Made by a program: the position numbers and the translations under genes. From NCBI GenBank assembly GCA_045591035.1, contig JAZNSG010000016.1:1-37736 (forward strand): a stretch of 37,736 nucleotides of DNA. Direction: 5' to 3'. Shown piece after piece: positions 1 to 7,963 of the stretch. How positions within the stretch are numbered: position 1 is the first letter of the stretch; each line of letters opens with the position of its first letter. The notes beneath the pieces were generated by a model, which ran no database searches, had not been told where the DNA came from, and saw only the letters and a program-made list of their open reading frames with translations. This stretch comes from SIG440 sp045591035 (GTDB lineage Bacteria; Bacillota; Clostridia; Monoglobales; Monoglobaceae).

Positions 1-140
1 ATCCTATTCCCGTTAAGGCGGCTGTTGCTGCTATTGGATTTGGGGAAAACTATGTCAGATTACCTCTTACCACTATGGAAGATGCACACGAGAAAGAAAT
101 GATTCGTCTTATGAAGGAAAGAGGCATAAAGGTAAAATAA
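1..140 (+). CDS. dapA: 4-hydroxy-tetrahydrodipicolinate synthase, C-terminal end (partial)
   Basis: Only the last 45 codons lie in the window (frame starts at base 3, TAA at 138-140). The peptide has the C-terminal DapA signature: PIPVKAA, then a GF...VRLPL segment, a short acidic helix and a KERGI-type end. DapA condenses pyruvate with aspartate semialdehyde, the first committed step of the DAP/lysine pathway in the cytoplasm. lysA starts 22 bp downstream on the same strand, so the two probably share a transcript. The identification rests on the short tail plus the lysA neighbour; the catalytic lysine and the start are outside the window. Confidence 0.8.
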   Translation, partial: PIPVKAAVAAIGFGENYVRLPLTTMEDAHEKEMIRLMKERGIKVK

Positions 141-162
141 CCCACGAAAGGACACCGGATAA

Positions 163-1461
163 ATGATTTGTGAGAATTTGGGCATAAATTCAAAGGGCAA
201 CCTGACCTTTGGAGGAAAAGACACGGTCTACCTTGCGGAAAAGTATAAAACGCCCTTGTATCTTATGGATGAGGAACGAATAAGAAAAAACTGCAGAACA
301 TACGTTCATGCAATGAAAAAGTATTTTGGTGAGACTGCTGAACCGCTTTTTGCCAGTAAAGCAGCTTCTTTCAAGGCAATATACAAAATTGTACTTGAAG
401 AGGGCATGGGTGTGGACGTTGTGTCTTCAGGCGAAATCTATACGGCGAAAAATGCCGGTTTTCCTATGGAAAAAGTGTATTTTCATGGCAACAATAAAAC
501 TGATATGGATATTGAATATGCCATGGACTGTGGACTTGGGTATTTTGTGGTAGATAGTCCCGAAGAACTTGAAAGCATAGATAACATTGCGGATAAGAAG
601 GGGATAAAACAAAAAATTCTTCTGAGAATTACTCCCGGAATTGACCCACATACCTATGATGCGGTTGCCACAGGCAAGGTGGACTCAAAATTTGGTGCAG
701 CGATTGAAACCGGTGCTGCAGAAAGTATAGTCTGCCTGGCTCTTGAAAAGAAAAATGTGGAGCTGGTTGGAATGCACTGCCACGTGGGCTCTCAGGTTTT
801 TGATTCAGATGTATACTTTAAGACTTCAGATATTATGCTTGAGTTTGCGGCTGATATGATGAAGAAACATAACTATTCAAACAAGATACTCAACCTTGGC
901 GGTGGCTATGGGGTGAGATATGTTGAAAGCGACCCGACTATTGATATTGAGGATAATATCGCTCAGGTTGCGGATAAGGTAAAGAAAAAATGCCTTGAAC
1001 TTGGGATTCCGGTGCCGTCAATACGTATGGAACCGGGAAGAAGCATTGTGGCAGATGCGGGACTTACCCTTTATTCTGTGGGCAGTGTGAAGGAGATTCC
1101 AAATTACAAAAACTATGTTTCTGTAGATGGCGGTATGACGGATAATCCAAGGTTTGCTTTGTATGGCTCGGAGTATACTGTTGTTCTTGCAAACAGGATG
1201 AACGAGAAAGCATCTTTTGAATGTTCGGTTGTTGGCCGCTGTTGTGAGTGTGGAGACATTATTCAGGAGGGTGTAAAAATTCCGGCTTCCGTGAAGCGTG
1301 GTGATATTGTTGCTGTAATGACAACAGGAGCTTACAACTATTCAATGGCATCAAATTACAACAGAATTCCAAGACCGCCCATTGTGATGCTTAAAGGCGA
1401 TGAGGAATATATCGCTATTGAAAGAGAGTCCTTTGAGGATATAATAAAAAATGATAATTAA
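163..1461 (+). CDS. lysA: Diaminopimelate decarboxylase
   Basis: The 432-aa protein has the usual LysA length and fold-type III PLP features: the PLP-lysine region FASKA (K66), HGNNKT, the HCHVGSQ segment, GGGYG phosphate loop, EPGRSIV and CCECGDII near the C-terminal active site. It decarboxylates meso-diaminopimelate to lysine in the cytoplasm. The ATG at 163 is preceded by GAAAGGA about 10 nt upstream. It follows dapA by 22 bp and ends at a strong hairpin terminator, so dapA-lysA looks like the end of a lysine operon. In the lysA active-site motif the more usual CESGD reads CECGD here, a mild variation. Function is confident from motif content. Confidence 0.95.
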   Translation: MICENLGINSKGNLTFGGKDTVYLAEKYKTPLYLMDEERIRKNCRTYVHAMKKYFGETAEPLFASKAASFKAIYKIVLEEGMGVDVVSSGEIYTAKNAGFPMEKVYFHGNNKTDMDIEYAMDCGLGYFVVDSPEELESIDNIADKKGIKQKILLRITPGIDPHTYDAVATGKVDSKFGAAIETGAAESIVCLALEKKNVELVGMHCHVGSQVFDSDVYFKTSDIMLEFAADMMKKHNYSNKILNLGGGYGVRYVESDPTIDIEDNIAQVADKVKKKCLELGIPVPSIRMEPGRSIVADAGLTLYSVGSVKEIPNYKNYVSVDGGMTDNPRFALYGSEYTVVLANRMNEKASFECSVVGRCCECGDIIQEGVKIPASVKRGDIVAVMTTGAYNYSMASNYNRIPRPPIVMLKGDEEYIAIERESFEDIIKNDN

Positions 1462-1466
1462 AACAG

Positions 1467-1497
1467 ATCCAGCCCGGATATTCGGGCTGGATTTTTG
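1467..1497 (+). terminator. Rho-independent terminator after lysA
   Basis: A 10-bp perfect stem (ATCCAGCCCG at 1467-1476 with its complement at 1483-1492), a 6-nt loop and a short T-rich tail begin 5 nt after the lysA stop. It separates the lysine genes from the T-box transcription unit. Confidence 0.85.
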
Positions 1498-1579
1498 TGT
1501 AACGAAATCTCGGCTCAAAGCTTTTGGGCGGGATTTATGCAAGGGCTTGGGCAGTATTTCAGAAAAAATGCATTTTATA

Positions 1580-1608
1580 TTGACAAAAGAATAGATTTGT
1601 GTTATAAT
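1580..1608 (+). promoter_or_regulatory. Consensus sigma-A promoter for the T-box unit
   Basis: TTGACA at 1580-1585, a 17-nt spacer and TATAAT at 1603-1608 match the vegetative consensus perfectly. Transcription should start near 1615, which gives a leader of about 300 nt before the TTG start at 1917. Confidence 0.85.
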
Positions 1609-1614
1609 CATTGT

Positions 1615-1893
1615 CAAGAAAGGCATTGACGAAGAGTGCGCAGGTGTTGATTTCTTGAGAGAGGCGATGGTTGGTGAGAATCGCTGAAAGGCAGCCTGAT
1701 TGCTGTAGCTTCTGAGCCGAGAGGAAGAAAACCGAGTTTTCGGTGATTAGACCCTTTCCGTGATTGCTGCGTTAAGGCATAAAGGTTGTCAGACCTTGAG
1801 AGTGGCGGAACGCGTTTTCCGCAATTTGAGTGGTACCGCGGGTTGATTACAGCTCGTCTCAAAGGAATGAAATCTTTTGGGACGAGTTTTTTT
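1615..1893 (+). promoter_or_regulatory. T-box riboswitch leader (tRNA-sensing, transcriptional)
   Basis: The leader holds the T-box landmarks in order: a Stem I region at about 1630-1715 with an AG-bulge type AGAGAGG and a distal-loop GGTGAGA; the conserved T-box sequence GAGTGGTACCGCGG at 1829-1842; and a terminator stem (1853-1864 with 1874-1886) followed by seven Ts (1887-1893). Uncharged tRNA should stabilise the antiterminator and permit readthrough. The specifier codon cannot be fixed by eye. In the 3' side of the specifier loop (about 1699-1709) GUA (Val) is my best candidate; CUG (Leu) and GCU (Ala) are alternatives. The TGGT bulge pairs with a tRNA having discriminator A, consistent with Val, Leu or Ala and against Cys, Gly or Ser. 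Confidence 0.88.
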
Positions 1894-1916
1894 GTTCCCA
1901 AAAAGGAGGAATAAAT

Positions 1917-4205
1917 TTGAAAACTACTATTGAAATTGACAACAAAATTAAAGAGATTGCCGGACGTATCCGTGAACTTCGGGAGATTGAGGGTATCAGT
2001 CTTGAAGATATGGTAGTCAAAACCGGCGTTAATGAGGAAGAATACCTTGAATACGAAAACGGAAATCGTGACCTCAACTTTGCTTTCATATATCGTTGTG
2101 CGTTAGCTTTGAATGTAGATGTTATGGACATAATTGAGGGACGGAGCCCGAATCTTAAGTCTTATACTCTTACCAGACGTGGTGAAGGACAAAAGATTGA
2201 ACAGGCTCATGGTATGACTTACTTTAACCTTGCGTCTGCATTCAGAAATAAAATTGCAGAACCTCTTTATGTATGCAGCGAATATAAAGAGGAGGCGCAG
2301 AATAAACCTATCGAAGTTACTACTCATGCAGGTCAGGAGTGTGACATTGTTATTGATGGCTATCTTAAAGTTCAGATTGGAGACCACTCTGAAATTCTTG
2401 GACCCGGGGACAGCATATATTATGATAGCTCATCACCACACGGAATGATAGCGGTTAACGGGAAGAATTGCCTTTTTTATGCAATAGTACTTAATCCTAC
2501 CGGTGAGCCTATACCAGAACTTCAAAAGCCCAAAAAACTCGCTACAAAAAGTGGTGGAAGTCGTGACACAAAGGAAAGAGTTTACAAAGGATTTGTTGAT
2601 GTTGTAGAAAATGAAAACGGAACACCGTTGTCTATTAAATTTAAGAATGATGATAAATTTAACTTTGCTTATGATATTGTTGATGTTATAGCAAAGGAAC
2701 AACCTGATAAAACAGCCCTTGTCCATGTTTCAAATGAGGGTGAAGAAAATATCTTTAGTTTCAGCGACATCAAAAAGGCTTCTTGTCGGGCTGCGAACTA
2801 TTTCACTTCATTGGGAATCAAGAAGGGCGACAGAGTTCTGCTTGTGCTTGGCAGACACTATCAGTTCTGGTATGCAGTACTTGGACTTCATAAAATCGGA
2901 GCAATTGCAATACCGGCAATGAATCAGCTTCTTGAGCATGATTTTGAATACCGCTTTAATGCTGCGGGAGTGAGCACGATTTTGTGTACAGCAAAGGGTG
3001 ATGTTTCACACCAGGTAGATATTGCTGCAGCAAAGTGCCCTCAGCTTGTTAATAAGATTATGGTTGGTGGCGTTCGCGAGGGTTGGAGAAACTTTGACGA
3101 AGAGGAGAAACTTTTCAGCACTCATTTTGAAAGACCATCAGATGCTGCTTGTGGCGATGACACTATGCTGATGTTCTTTACATCGGGAACAACAGGTTAC
3201 CCGAAAATTGCGGAACATACCTTCAAGTATGCCCTGGGACATTTTCACACAGCGAAGTACTGGCACAATGTTGATCCTGATGGTCTGCATTTTACAATAT
3301 CAGATACAGGCTGGGCAAAAGCTATGTGGGGTAAGTTTTATGGTCAGTGGATATGCGAGGCAGCAACCTTTGTATATGATTTTGACCGCTTTAATGCAGC
3401 CGATATTTTGCCGATGTTTGCAAAATACAAGATAACTACTTTTTGTGCGCCTCCAACAATGCTTCGTATGTTGGTTAAGGAAGATATTTCAAAATATGAT
3501 TTGTCTTCTCTTAAACACATAACAACTGCCGGAGAGGCTCTTAACCCCGAAATTTACAAACGATTTGAGAGTGTAACAGGTCTTCAGATTCTTGAGGGAT
3601 TTGGGCAATCTGAAAGCACTATGATGATCGGAAACCTTACCGGGGCGGATCACAAAATTGGTTCAATGGGTAAGCCTGCACCTATTTATGATATTGATAT
3701 TCTTGATGCAGATGGCAATTCTGTAAAAGACGGACAACCGGGAGAAATTGTTGTAAATGTAAAGAACGGAGCTCCTAATGGCTTGTTCAAGGGCTATTAC
3801 AATGACCCAGAAAAGACCGCTAATGTATGGTATGATGGGTATTATCATACCGGTGATGTTGCGTGGCGTGATGAGGATGGATTTTATTGGTATGTGGGCA
3901 GAATTGATGACGTTATCAAGTCATCCGGATACCGTATAGGGCCATTTGAAATTGAGAGCGTTATTGTTGAACTCCCGTATGTTTTGGAATGTGGTGTTTC
4001 TGCAGCGCCTGATGAATTAAGAGGACAAGTTGTAAAGGCAAGTGTCGTTCTTATGCCGGGAGTTGAGCCCACAGAGGAGCTTAAGAAAGAAATCCAGAAC
4101 TATGTTAAAGAGCATACAGCTCCCTATAAGTATCCGAGAATTGTTGTGTTCAGAGATGAGCTTCCAAAAACAACAAGTGGAAAAATCCAAAGAAATAAGC
4201 TTTAA
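1917..4205 (+). CDS. XRE HTH - cupin - acyl-CoA synthetase-like (AMP-forming) fusion protein
   Basis: A 762-aa chain. Residues about 10-75 form an XRE helix-turn-helix (RIRELREIEG...YENGNRDLNF); about 85-185 a cupin (TTHAGQECDIVIDG, LGPGDSIYYDSSSPH); about 235-762 an adenylate-forming enzyme with TSGTTG (422-427), GFGQSES, YHTGDVAWRDEDGFYWYVGR and the C-terminal PKTTSGKIQR (Lys756). All core ANL motifs are intact, so it should activate a carboxylic acid as acyl-AMP/acyl-CoA; the substrate is unknown, and the family resembles medium-chain acyl-CoA synthetases. The start is TTG 1917, with AAGGAGG 7 nt upstream. Longer in-frame starts lie inside the T-box. The T-box suggests control by amino-acid (tRNA charging) status, for example catabolism or use of branched-chain acids (inference). 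Confidence 0.85.
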   Translation: MKTTIEIDNKIKEIAGRIRELREIEGISLEDMVVKTGVNEEEYLEYENGNRDLNFAFIYRCALALNVDVMDIIEGRSPNLKSYTLTRRGEGQKIEQAHGMTYFNLASAFRNKIAEPLYVCSEYKEEAQNKPIEVTTHAGQECDIVIDGYLKVQIGDHSEILGPGDSIYYDSSSPHGMIAVNGKNCLFYAIVLNPTGEPIPELQKPKKLATKSGGSRDTKERVYKGFVDVVENENGTPLSIKFKNDDKFNFAYDIVDVIAKEQPDKTALVHVSNEGEENIFSFSDIKKASCRAANYFTSLGIKKGDRVLLVLGRHYQFWYAVLGLHKIGAIAIPAMNQLLEHDFEYRFNAAGVSTILCTAKGDVSHQVDIAAAKCPQLVNKIMVGGVREGWRNFDEEEKLFSTHFERPSDAACGDDTMLMFFTSGTTGYPKIAEHTFKYALGHFHTAKYWHNVDPDGLHFTISDTGWAKAMWGKFYGQWICEAATFVYDFDRFNAADILPMFAKYKITTFCAPPTMLRMLVKEDISKYDLSSLKHITTAGEALNPEIYKRFESVTGLQILEGFGQSESTMMIGNLTGADHKIGSMGKPAPIYDIDILDADGNSVKDGQPGEIVVNVKNGAPNGLFKGYYNDPEKTANVWYDGYYHTGDVAWRDEDGFYWYVGRIDDVIKSSGYRIGPFEIESVIVELPYVLECGVSAAPDELRGQVVKASVVLMPGVEPTEELKKEIQNYVKEHTAPYKYPRIVVFRDELPKTTSGKIQRNKL

Positions 4206-4220
4206 AATAAAGACTAAATT

Positions 4221-4252
4221 AAAAATCGCAGTTGGCTTCAACTGCGATTTTT
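4221..4252. terminator. Bidirectional terminator between convergent genes
   Basis: A 12-bp stem (4223-4234 with 4239-4250), GCTT loop, A-run on the left and T-run on the right. It can end the fusion gene rightward and the der-plsY-gpsA-flavin reductase operon leftward. Confidence 0.85.
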
Positions 4253-4272
4253 CAATTAACAAAAACTAATAA

Positions 4273-4767
4273 TTATATTTCATAGCAATCCAGAATTTCT
4301 GCATAATACATTGTGTGGAGGTCTCCACTTTTGTACCAGGTGTCGAGAATTTCCTTATCGGTTAATTCAGTTTGCATAAGAGTTTTTGCAACAACCCTGC
4401 ATTCAAAAACCAAACCCGAAAAGCTTACAACGGGAGTTTTGATTTTTTTTGATGGAATAATATCTATGCCACAATCCTTGATTTTGTCTGTATCCCTGCC
4501 GGATTTCGTGCCGCAATATCCCAAAGCTGGTTTAGCAGAAGAATCTGTTGGAAACGTAAGAGTAAACTCCATATTTTTGTCTAAGGCTGCTTTTGTGAAT
4601 CTGCTTTCCCGAACCATAACCTCTACAGTAGGCGTTTTCCATTGAAATCCGAAGTTTCCCCAGCCAATTGTCATTGTGTTGACTTTTTCGTCATCAGCTG
4701 TGGTGAGAAATGCACCGTTTGGAAGAATTTCCAAGGCCTGTTTTATTTTTTCACTGTAATCTGTCAT
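4273..4767 (-). CDS. Flavin reductase-like domain protein (FMN-binding split barrel)
   Basis: The 164-aa protein resembles the flavoredoxin/flavin reductase-like family: an N-terminal LPNGAFLTT strand, the NTMTIGWGNFGF turn, a central TFPTDSSAKPALGYCGTKSGRD flavin-site region and a C-terminal GDLHTMYYAEILD segment. Members bind FMN and reduce it, or pass electrons, in the cytoplasm; the physiological partner cannot be read here. The ATG has GGGGGTGA upstream. It is the last gene of the der-plsY-gpsA operon, 28 bp after gpsA, and its role there is unclear; the link may be only transcriptional. It ends at a shared terminator. It is a distant relative of the N-terminal half of the flavin reductase-rubredoxin at 7964. 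Confidence 0.8.
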   Translation of the reverse strand: MTDYSEKIKQALEILPNGAFLTTADDEKVNTMTIGWGNFGFQWKTPTVEVMVRESRFTKAALDKNMEFTLTFPTDSSAKPALGYCGTKSGRDTDKIKDCGIDIIPSKKIKTPVVSFSGLVFECRVVAKTLMQTELTDKEILDTWYKSGDLHTMYYAEILDCYEI

Positions 4768-4795
4768 ATTTCTTCACCCCCAAAATGTTTTTGAA

Positions 4796-5809
4796 CTACA
4801 TTATATTCAAAAAGCACTGTTCTGTTTCATACTTTTTTGAACGAAGCATAAGATTTTCTATTGCATCTTCAGGTTTAGCACCATGGAAAAGCACTTCGTA
4901 AGCCTCAGAAACTATGGGCATATCAACATTGAGCTTGTCGGCAAGTTCCTTTGCGGCCTTGCAACTTTTCACACCTTCAACCACCATATTTACCTCTTTT
5001 TGGGCTTCATCAACGGTTTTTCCCTGACCAATCAGAATTCCGGCTCTGCGATTCCGTGAGTGGAGACTTGTGCAGGTTACAATCAAATCACCAATACCTG
5101 AAAGCCCTGAAAATGTTTCTGCTTTAGCCCCCATTGCTACCCCCAGACGTGTCATTTCTGCAAGGCCTCGGGTCATCAGTGCGGCTTTTGTGTTGTCTCC
5201 GCATCCAAGTCCGTCGAGAATACCACAACAAAGTGCAATTACGTTTTTGACTGAACCACCAAGTTCAACCCCCGTAATGTCGTCGTTTGCATATATTCTG
5301 AAGTTTTTGTTCATAAAAACATCCTGGATATAAGATGTTGTCTCGGGGTCGTCTGCGGCAACAACATTTGTTGTTGCAAGTTTCCGTGAAACCTCTTCAG
5401 CGTGACTTGGCCCCGACATAACTGCAATTTTACATTGGGGAAGCTCTTGCTTGAGGACCTGGGATATTGTCAGATAGGTTTCCTCCTCAATTCCTTTTGA
5501 AATATTGAGAACAATTTGTCCTTGTGGAAGAATATCCTTAATTCGCTGTGCGACACCACGAACACCATGGGAGGGTGTAGCTATAACGATAATGTCTTTA
5601 TTCTTACAGGCGTTTATATCTGCTGTCAGCATAATTTCTTCAGGAATTTTTATGCCGGGAAGACAGCGTACGTTTTCACGACTTGCCGAAAGTTCATCGC
5701 ACTCACTCTGAGTGAAAGACCAAAGAGTAACGTTATGTTTATTGTCAAGAAGCAGCATTGCGATAGCAGTACCCCAACCGCCACTTCCAAGTACACATAT
5801 ATCAGCCAT
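4796..5809 (-). CDS. gpsA: Glycerol-3-phosphate dehydrogenase [NAD(P)+]
   Basis: 337 aa, normal length. The N-terminal Rossmann motif GSGGWGTAIA binds NAD(P); IVIATPSHGVR, GPSHAEEV, and ELGGSVKNVIALCCGI (catalytic Lys) follow, with TRGLAEM and SGLSGIGDLIVTC in the C-terminal domain. It reduces dihydroxyacetone phosphate to sn-glycerol-3-phosphate, the substrate of PlsY encoded directly upstream. The start ATG has an AGGAGG site that overlaps the plsY stop region, so the two are translationally close. Lies in the conserved der-plsY-gpsA order seen in many Firmicutes. Confidence 0.96.
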   Translation of the reverse strand: MADICVLGSGGWGTAIAMLLLDNKHNVTLWSFTQSECDELSASRENVRCLPGIKIPEEIMLTADINACKNKDIIVIATPSHGVRGVAQRIKDILPQGQIVLNISKGIEEETYLTISQVLKQELPQCKIAVMSGPSHAEEVSRKLATTNVVAADDPETTSYIQDVFMNKNFRIYANDDITGVELGGSVKNVIALCCGILDGLGCGDNTKAALMTRGLAEMTRLGVAMGAKAETFSGLSGIGDLIVTCTSLHSRNRRAGILIGQGKTVDEAQKEVNMVVEGVKSCKAAKELADKLNVDMPIVSEAYEVLFHGAKPEDAIENLMLRSKKYETEQCFLNIM

Positions 5810-5819
5810 TTTTATCCTC

Positions 5820-6428
5820 CTAGTTCTTTTTCTTAAGGGAAATTTTGTTTTCTGTTCCGGATATAAGTCTTTTTATGTTTGTTTTGTGCCTGTATATTGC
5901 CAGAAGCGATAAAATTGCGGCAAAAACAATGAATGGCAGGTCGCCCCAATGCTTGACAATACTTAAAACAAGAAACAAAACAGCGCCAATAATACTGCCG
6001 AGAGAAACATATTTTGAAATTGCCATAATTGTAATAGAGATAACGGTCACCAAAGCCGCCAAAATTGGGTCAGCAAAGAACATAGCTACCACAGATACAA
6101 TAATTCCCTTGCCGCCTCTAAACCCAAAGAATATGGGGAAATTATGCCCAAGTACCGCACCAATTGCGGCAATGTATGTAGCAATCGGTGCATTTTCTGA
6201 GATAAGCCGGGCAAAAATCACTGCAAGAACTGTTTTGAGGATGTCTCCAATCACCACATAAAGAGCACCAAGTTTGCCAACTGTGCGGAGTGTGTTTGTT
6301 GCTCCTGCGTTTTTGCTGCCGTAATTTCGGATATCGTCATGAATCATTACCTTAGAGACAAGAATTGAAGTGCTTATGCTGCCGAGAAGATAAGCAATGA
6401 CGAAACTCAATATATATTTAAAAGTCAA
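5820..6428 (-). CDS. plsY: Glycerol-3-phosphate acyltransferase (acyl-phosphate dependent)
   Basis: An integral membrane protein with about five hydrophobic segments and the PlsY motifs GSISTSILVSK, the YGSKNAGATNTLR motif and GHNFPIFFGFRGGKG. It transfers an acyl group from acyl phosphate to glycerol-3-phosphate, giving lysophosphatidate. I place the start at TTG 6428 because GGGAG lies 8 nt upstream; the in-frame GTG at 6437 overlaps that site, so it is less likely (202 versus 205 aa). It starts about 12 bp after der and is followed by gpsA after 10 bp, which makes its glycerol phosphate. Confidence 0.94.
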   Translation of the reverse strand: MTFKYILSFVIAYLLGSISTSILVSKVMIHDDIRNYGSKNAGATNTLRTVGKLGALYVVIGDILKTVLAVIFARLISENAPIATYIAAIGAVLGHNFPIFFGFRGGKGIIVSVVAMFFADPILAALVTVISITIMAISKYVSLGSIIGAVLFLVLSIVKHWGDLPFIVFAAILSLLAIYRHKTNIKRLISGTENKISLKKKN

Positions 6429-6440
6429 ATTAATCACTCC

Positions 6441-7763
6441 CTAAACTTTTTCACCTTTTTCGCGGATAATGAATTTCAGGGGAGTTCCCTTAAATCCAAA
6501 AGCGTCACGGATTTTGTTTTCAAGGTAGCGGACATATGAATAATGTGCAAGATCCCCGTTGTTCACAAAGAGTATGAATGTGGGGGGCTTGACAGATGCC
6601 TGGGTTGCATAATAAATCTTAAGACGTTTGCCTTTGTCCGATGGAGGCTGAACCATAGCAATTGCATCATTGATAACGTCGTTCAAAAGACCGGTAGAAA
6701 TGCGGCGGCGGTTTTCAGCGGCAGCGGAGTCAATCATATCAAAAAGGTCGTTCACACGTAGACCTGTTTTTGCGGAAATGAAAAGAGATTCTGCATACAT
6801 CATAAAGTTAAAGCCTTCAAGAAGACGGTCTTTGAAATTTTTCATTGTGTTGGTTTCTTTTTCAACCAGGTCCCATTTGTTTACTGCAAAAACAGCGGCT
6901 TTGCCCTGGTCGTGGACATAACCTGCAATCTTGGTGTCTTGCTCGGTAACACCCTCACTGGCGTCAATCATAATAACGCACACATCCGCACGGTCAATTG
7001 AGCCTAAAGCCCGGACAACACTGTACCTTTCAACGGTTTCATCAATTTTGCCCCTTTTTCGCATACCGGCGGTATCGATAAGTACATATTTTTTACCATT
7101 GTGCTCAAGAGGACTGTCTATGGCGTCTCGGGTTGTTCCCGCTATGTCACTGACGATAACACGGTCTTCGCCCAAAAGACGGTTCACAAGGGATGACTTA
7201 CCTGCATTTGGTTTGCCGACAATGGCTACATAGGTGACGTCGTCATCTTCGTCTGTGCTATCAGCTTCGGGGAAGTAGTCACATATCATATCTAGGAGGT
7301 CACCTACACCTAAACCATGGGATGCTGATATTAAAATGGGGTCACCAATGCCGAGGTTATAAAATTCATAAGCCTCCATTGGTGGATTTCCCGGGTTGTC
7401 AACTTTGTTGCAAACAAGAATAACCGGTTTTTGGCTTTTTCTGAGCATGGATGCAATATCTTTATCAGCAGCAGTCATTCCGTCACGTACATTCACCATA
7501 AACAAAATGACGTCAGCAGTATCAATAGCAAGGTTAGCCTGGTTTCGCATTTGAGAAAGGATTATATCCTTGCTGCTTGGTTCAATACCGCCGGTATCAA
7601 TGAGAGTAAACTCTTTGCCAAGCCATTCGGCATCTGTGTAGATGCGGTCACGGGTAATTCCGGGGGTGTCTTCTACAATAGCAATGCGTTTTCCTGATAT
7701 TTTATTGAATAATGTGGATTTTCCCACATTAGGTCTGCCGACAATAGCAACTACTGGTTTCAT
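6441..7763 (-). CDS. der: Ribosome assembly GTPase Der (EngA)
   Basis: 440 aa with the Der-specific tandem GTPase domains. G1 of domain 1 is GRPNVGKSTLFN, with DTPGITRD, DTGG and NKVD; domain 2 has GKPNAGKSSLVN, DTAGMRKRG and NKWD; a C-terminal KH-like domain follows (from about residue 350, ending FIIREKGEKV). Der acts in 50S subunit maturation. ATG start with an AGGAG site. First gene of a four-gene minus-strand operon, with a TTGTAA-17-TAAAAT promoter just upstream. Confidence 0.97.
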   Translation of the reverse strand: MKPVVAIVGRPNVGKSTLFNKISGKRIAIVEDTPGITRDRIYTDAEWLGKEFTLIDTGGIEPSSKDIILSQMRNQANLAIDTADVILFMVNVRDGMTAADKDIASMLRKSQKPVILVCNKVDNPGNPPMEAYEFYNLGIGDPILISASHGLGVGDLLDMICDYFPEADSTDEDDDVTYVAIVGKPNAGKSSLVNRLLGEDRVIVSDIAGTTRDAIDSPLEHNGKKYVLIDTAGMRKRGKIDETVERYSVVRALGSIDRADVCVIMIDASEGVTEQDTKIAGYVHDQGKAAVFAVNKWDLVEKETNTMKNFKDRLLEGFNFMMYAESLFISAKTGLRVNDLFDMIDSAAAENRRRISTGLLNDVINDAIAMVQPPSDKGKRLKIYYATQASVKPPTFILFVNNGDLAHYSYVRYLENKIRDAFGFKGTPLKFIIREKGEKV

Positions 7764-7793
7764 AGCTTTCTCCTAACTTTCATTGATTACCTT

Positions 7794-7822
7794 ATTTTAT
7801 CACATTTTCAAATGGATTACAA
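7794..7822 (-). promoter_or_regulatory. Promoter of the der operon
   Basis: On the minus strand TTGTAA (7817-7822), a 17-nt spacer and TAAAAT (7794-7799) lie about 30 nt upstream of the der start. Good but not perfect match to sigma-A consensus. Confidence 0.55.
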
Positions 7823-7873
7823 CTCTTTTTGTGAAAACGTTTCAAAAGCTTTGTGTTATTTTGCATGAATAAA

Positions 7874-7888
7874 TTGTACCATGTACAA
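7874..7888. promoter_or_regulatory. Possible operator dyad upstream of the flavin reductase-rubredoxin gene
   Basis: A perfect inverted repeat, TTGTAC-CAT-GTACAA, about 75 nt upstream of the ATG at 7964. It could be a repressor site; no matching regulator is encoded nearby and no clear -10/-35 pair surrounds it. Low confidence. Confidence 0.3.
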
Positions 7889-7963
7889 ACAAAAAAAACA
7901 ATACATATAAAAAAGGATTTTTTCAAAGTATGTGTAAATAATAAAAGTAGAGGGGGAATTATT

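Noticed and set aside
7831..7846. cre-like sequence TGAAAACGTTTCA near the der promoter
   Set aside because: It is a near palindrome but does not match the CcpA consensus at its 3' half; I would not call a catabolite site on this.
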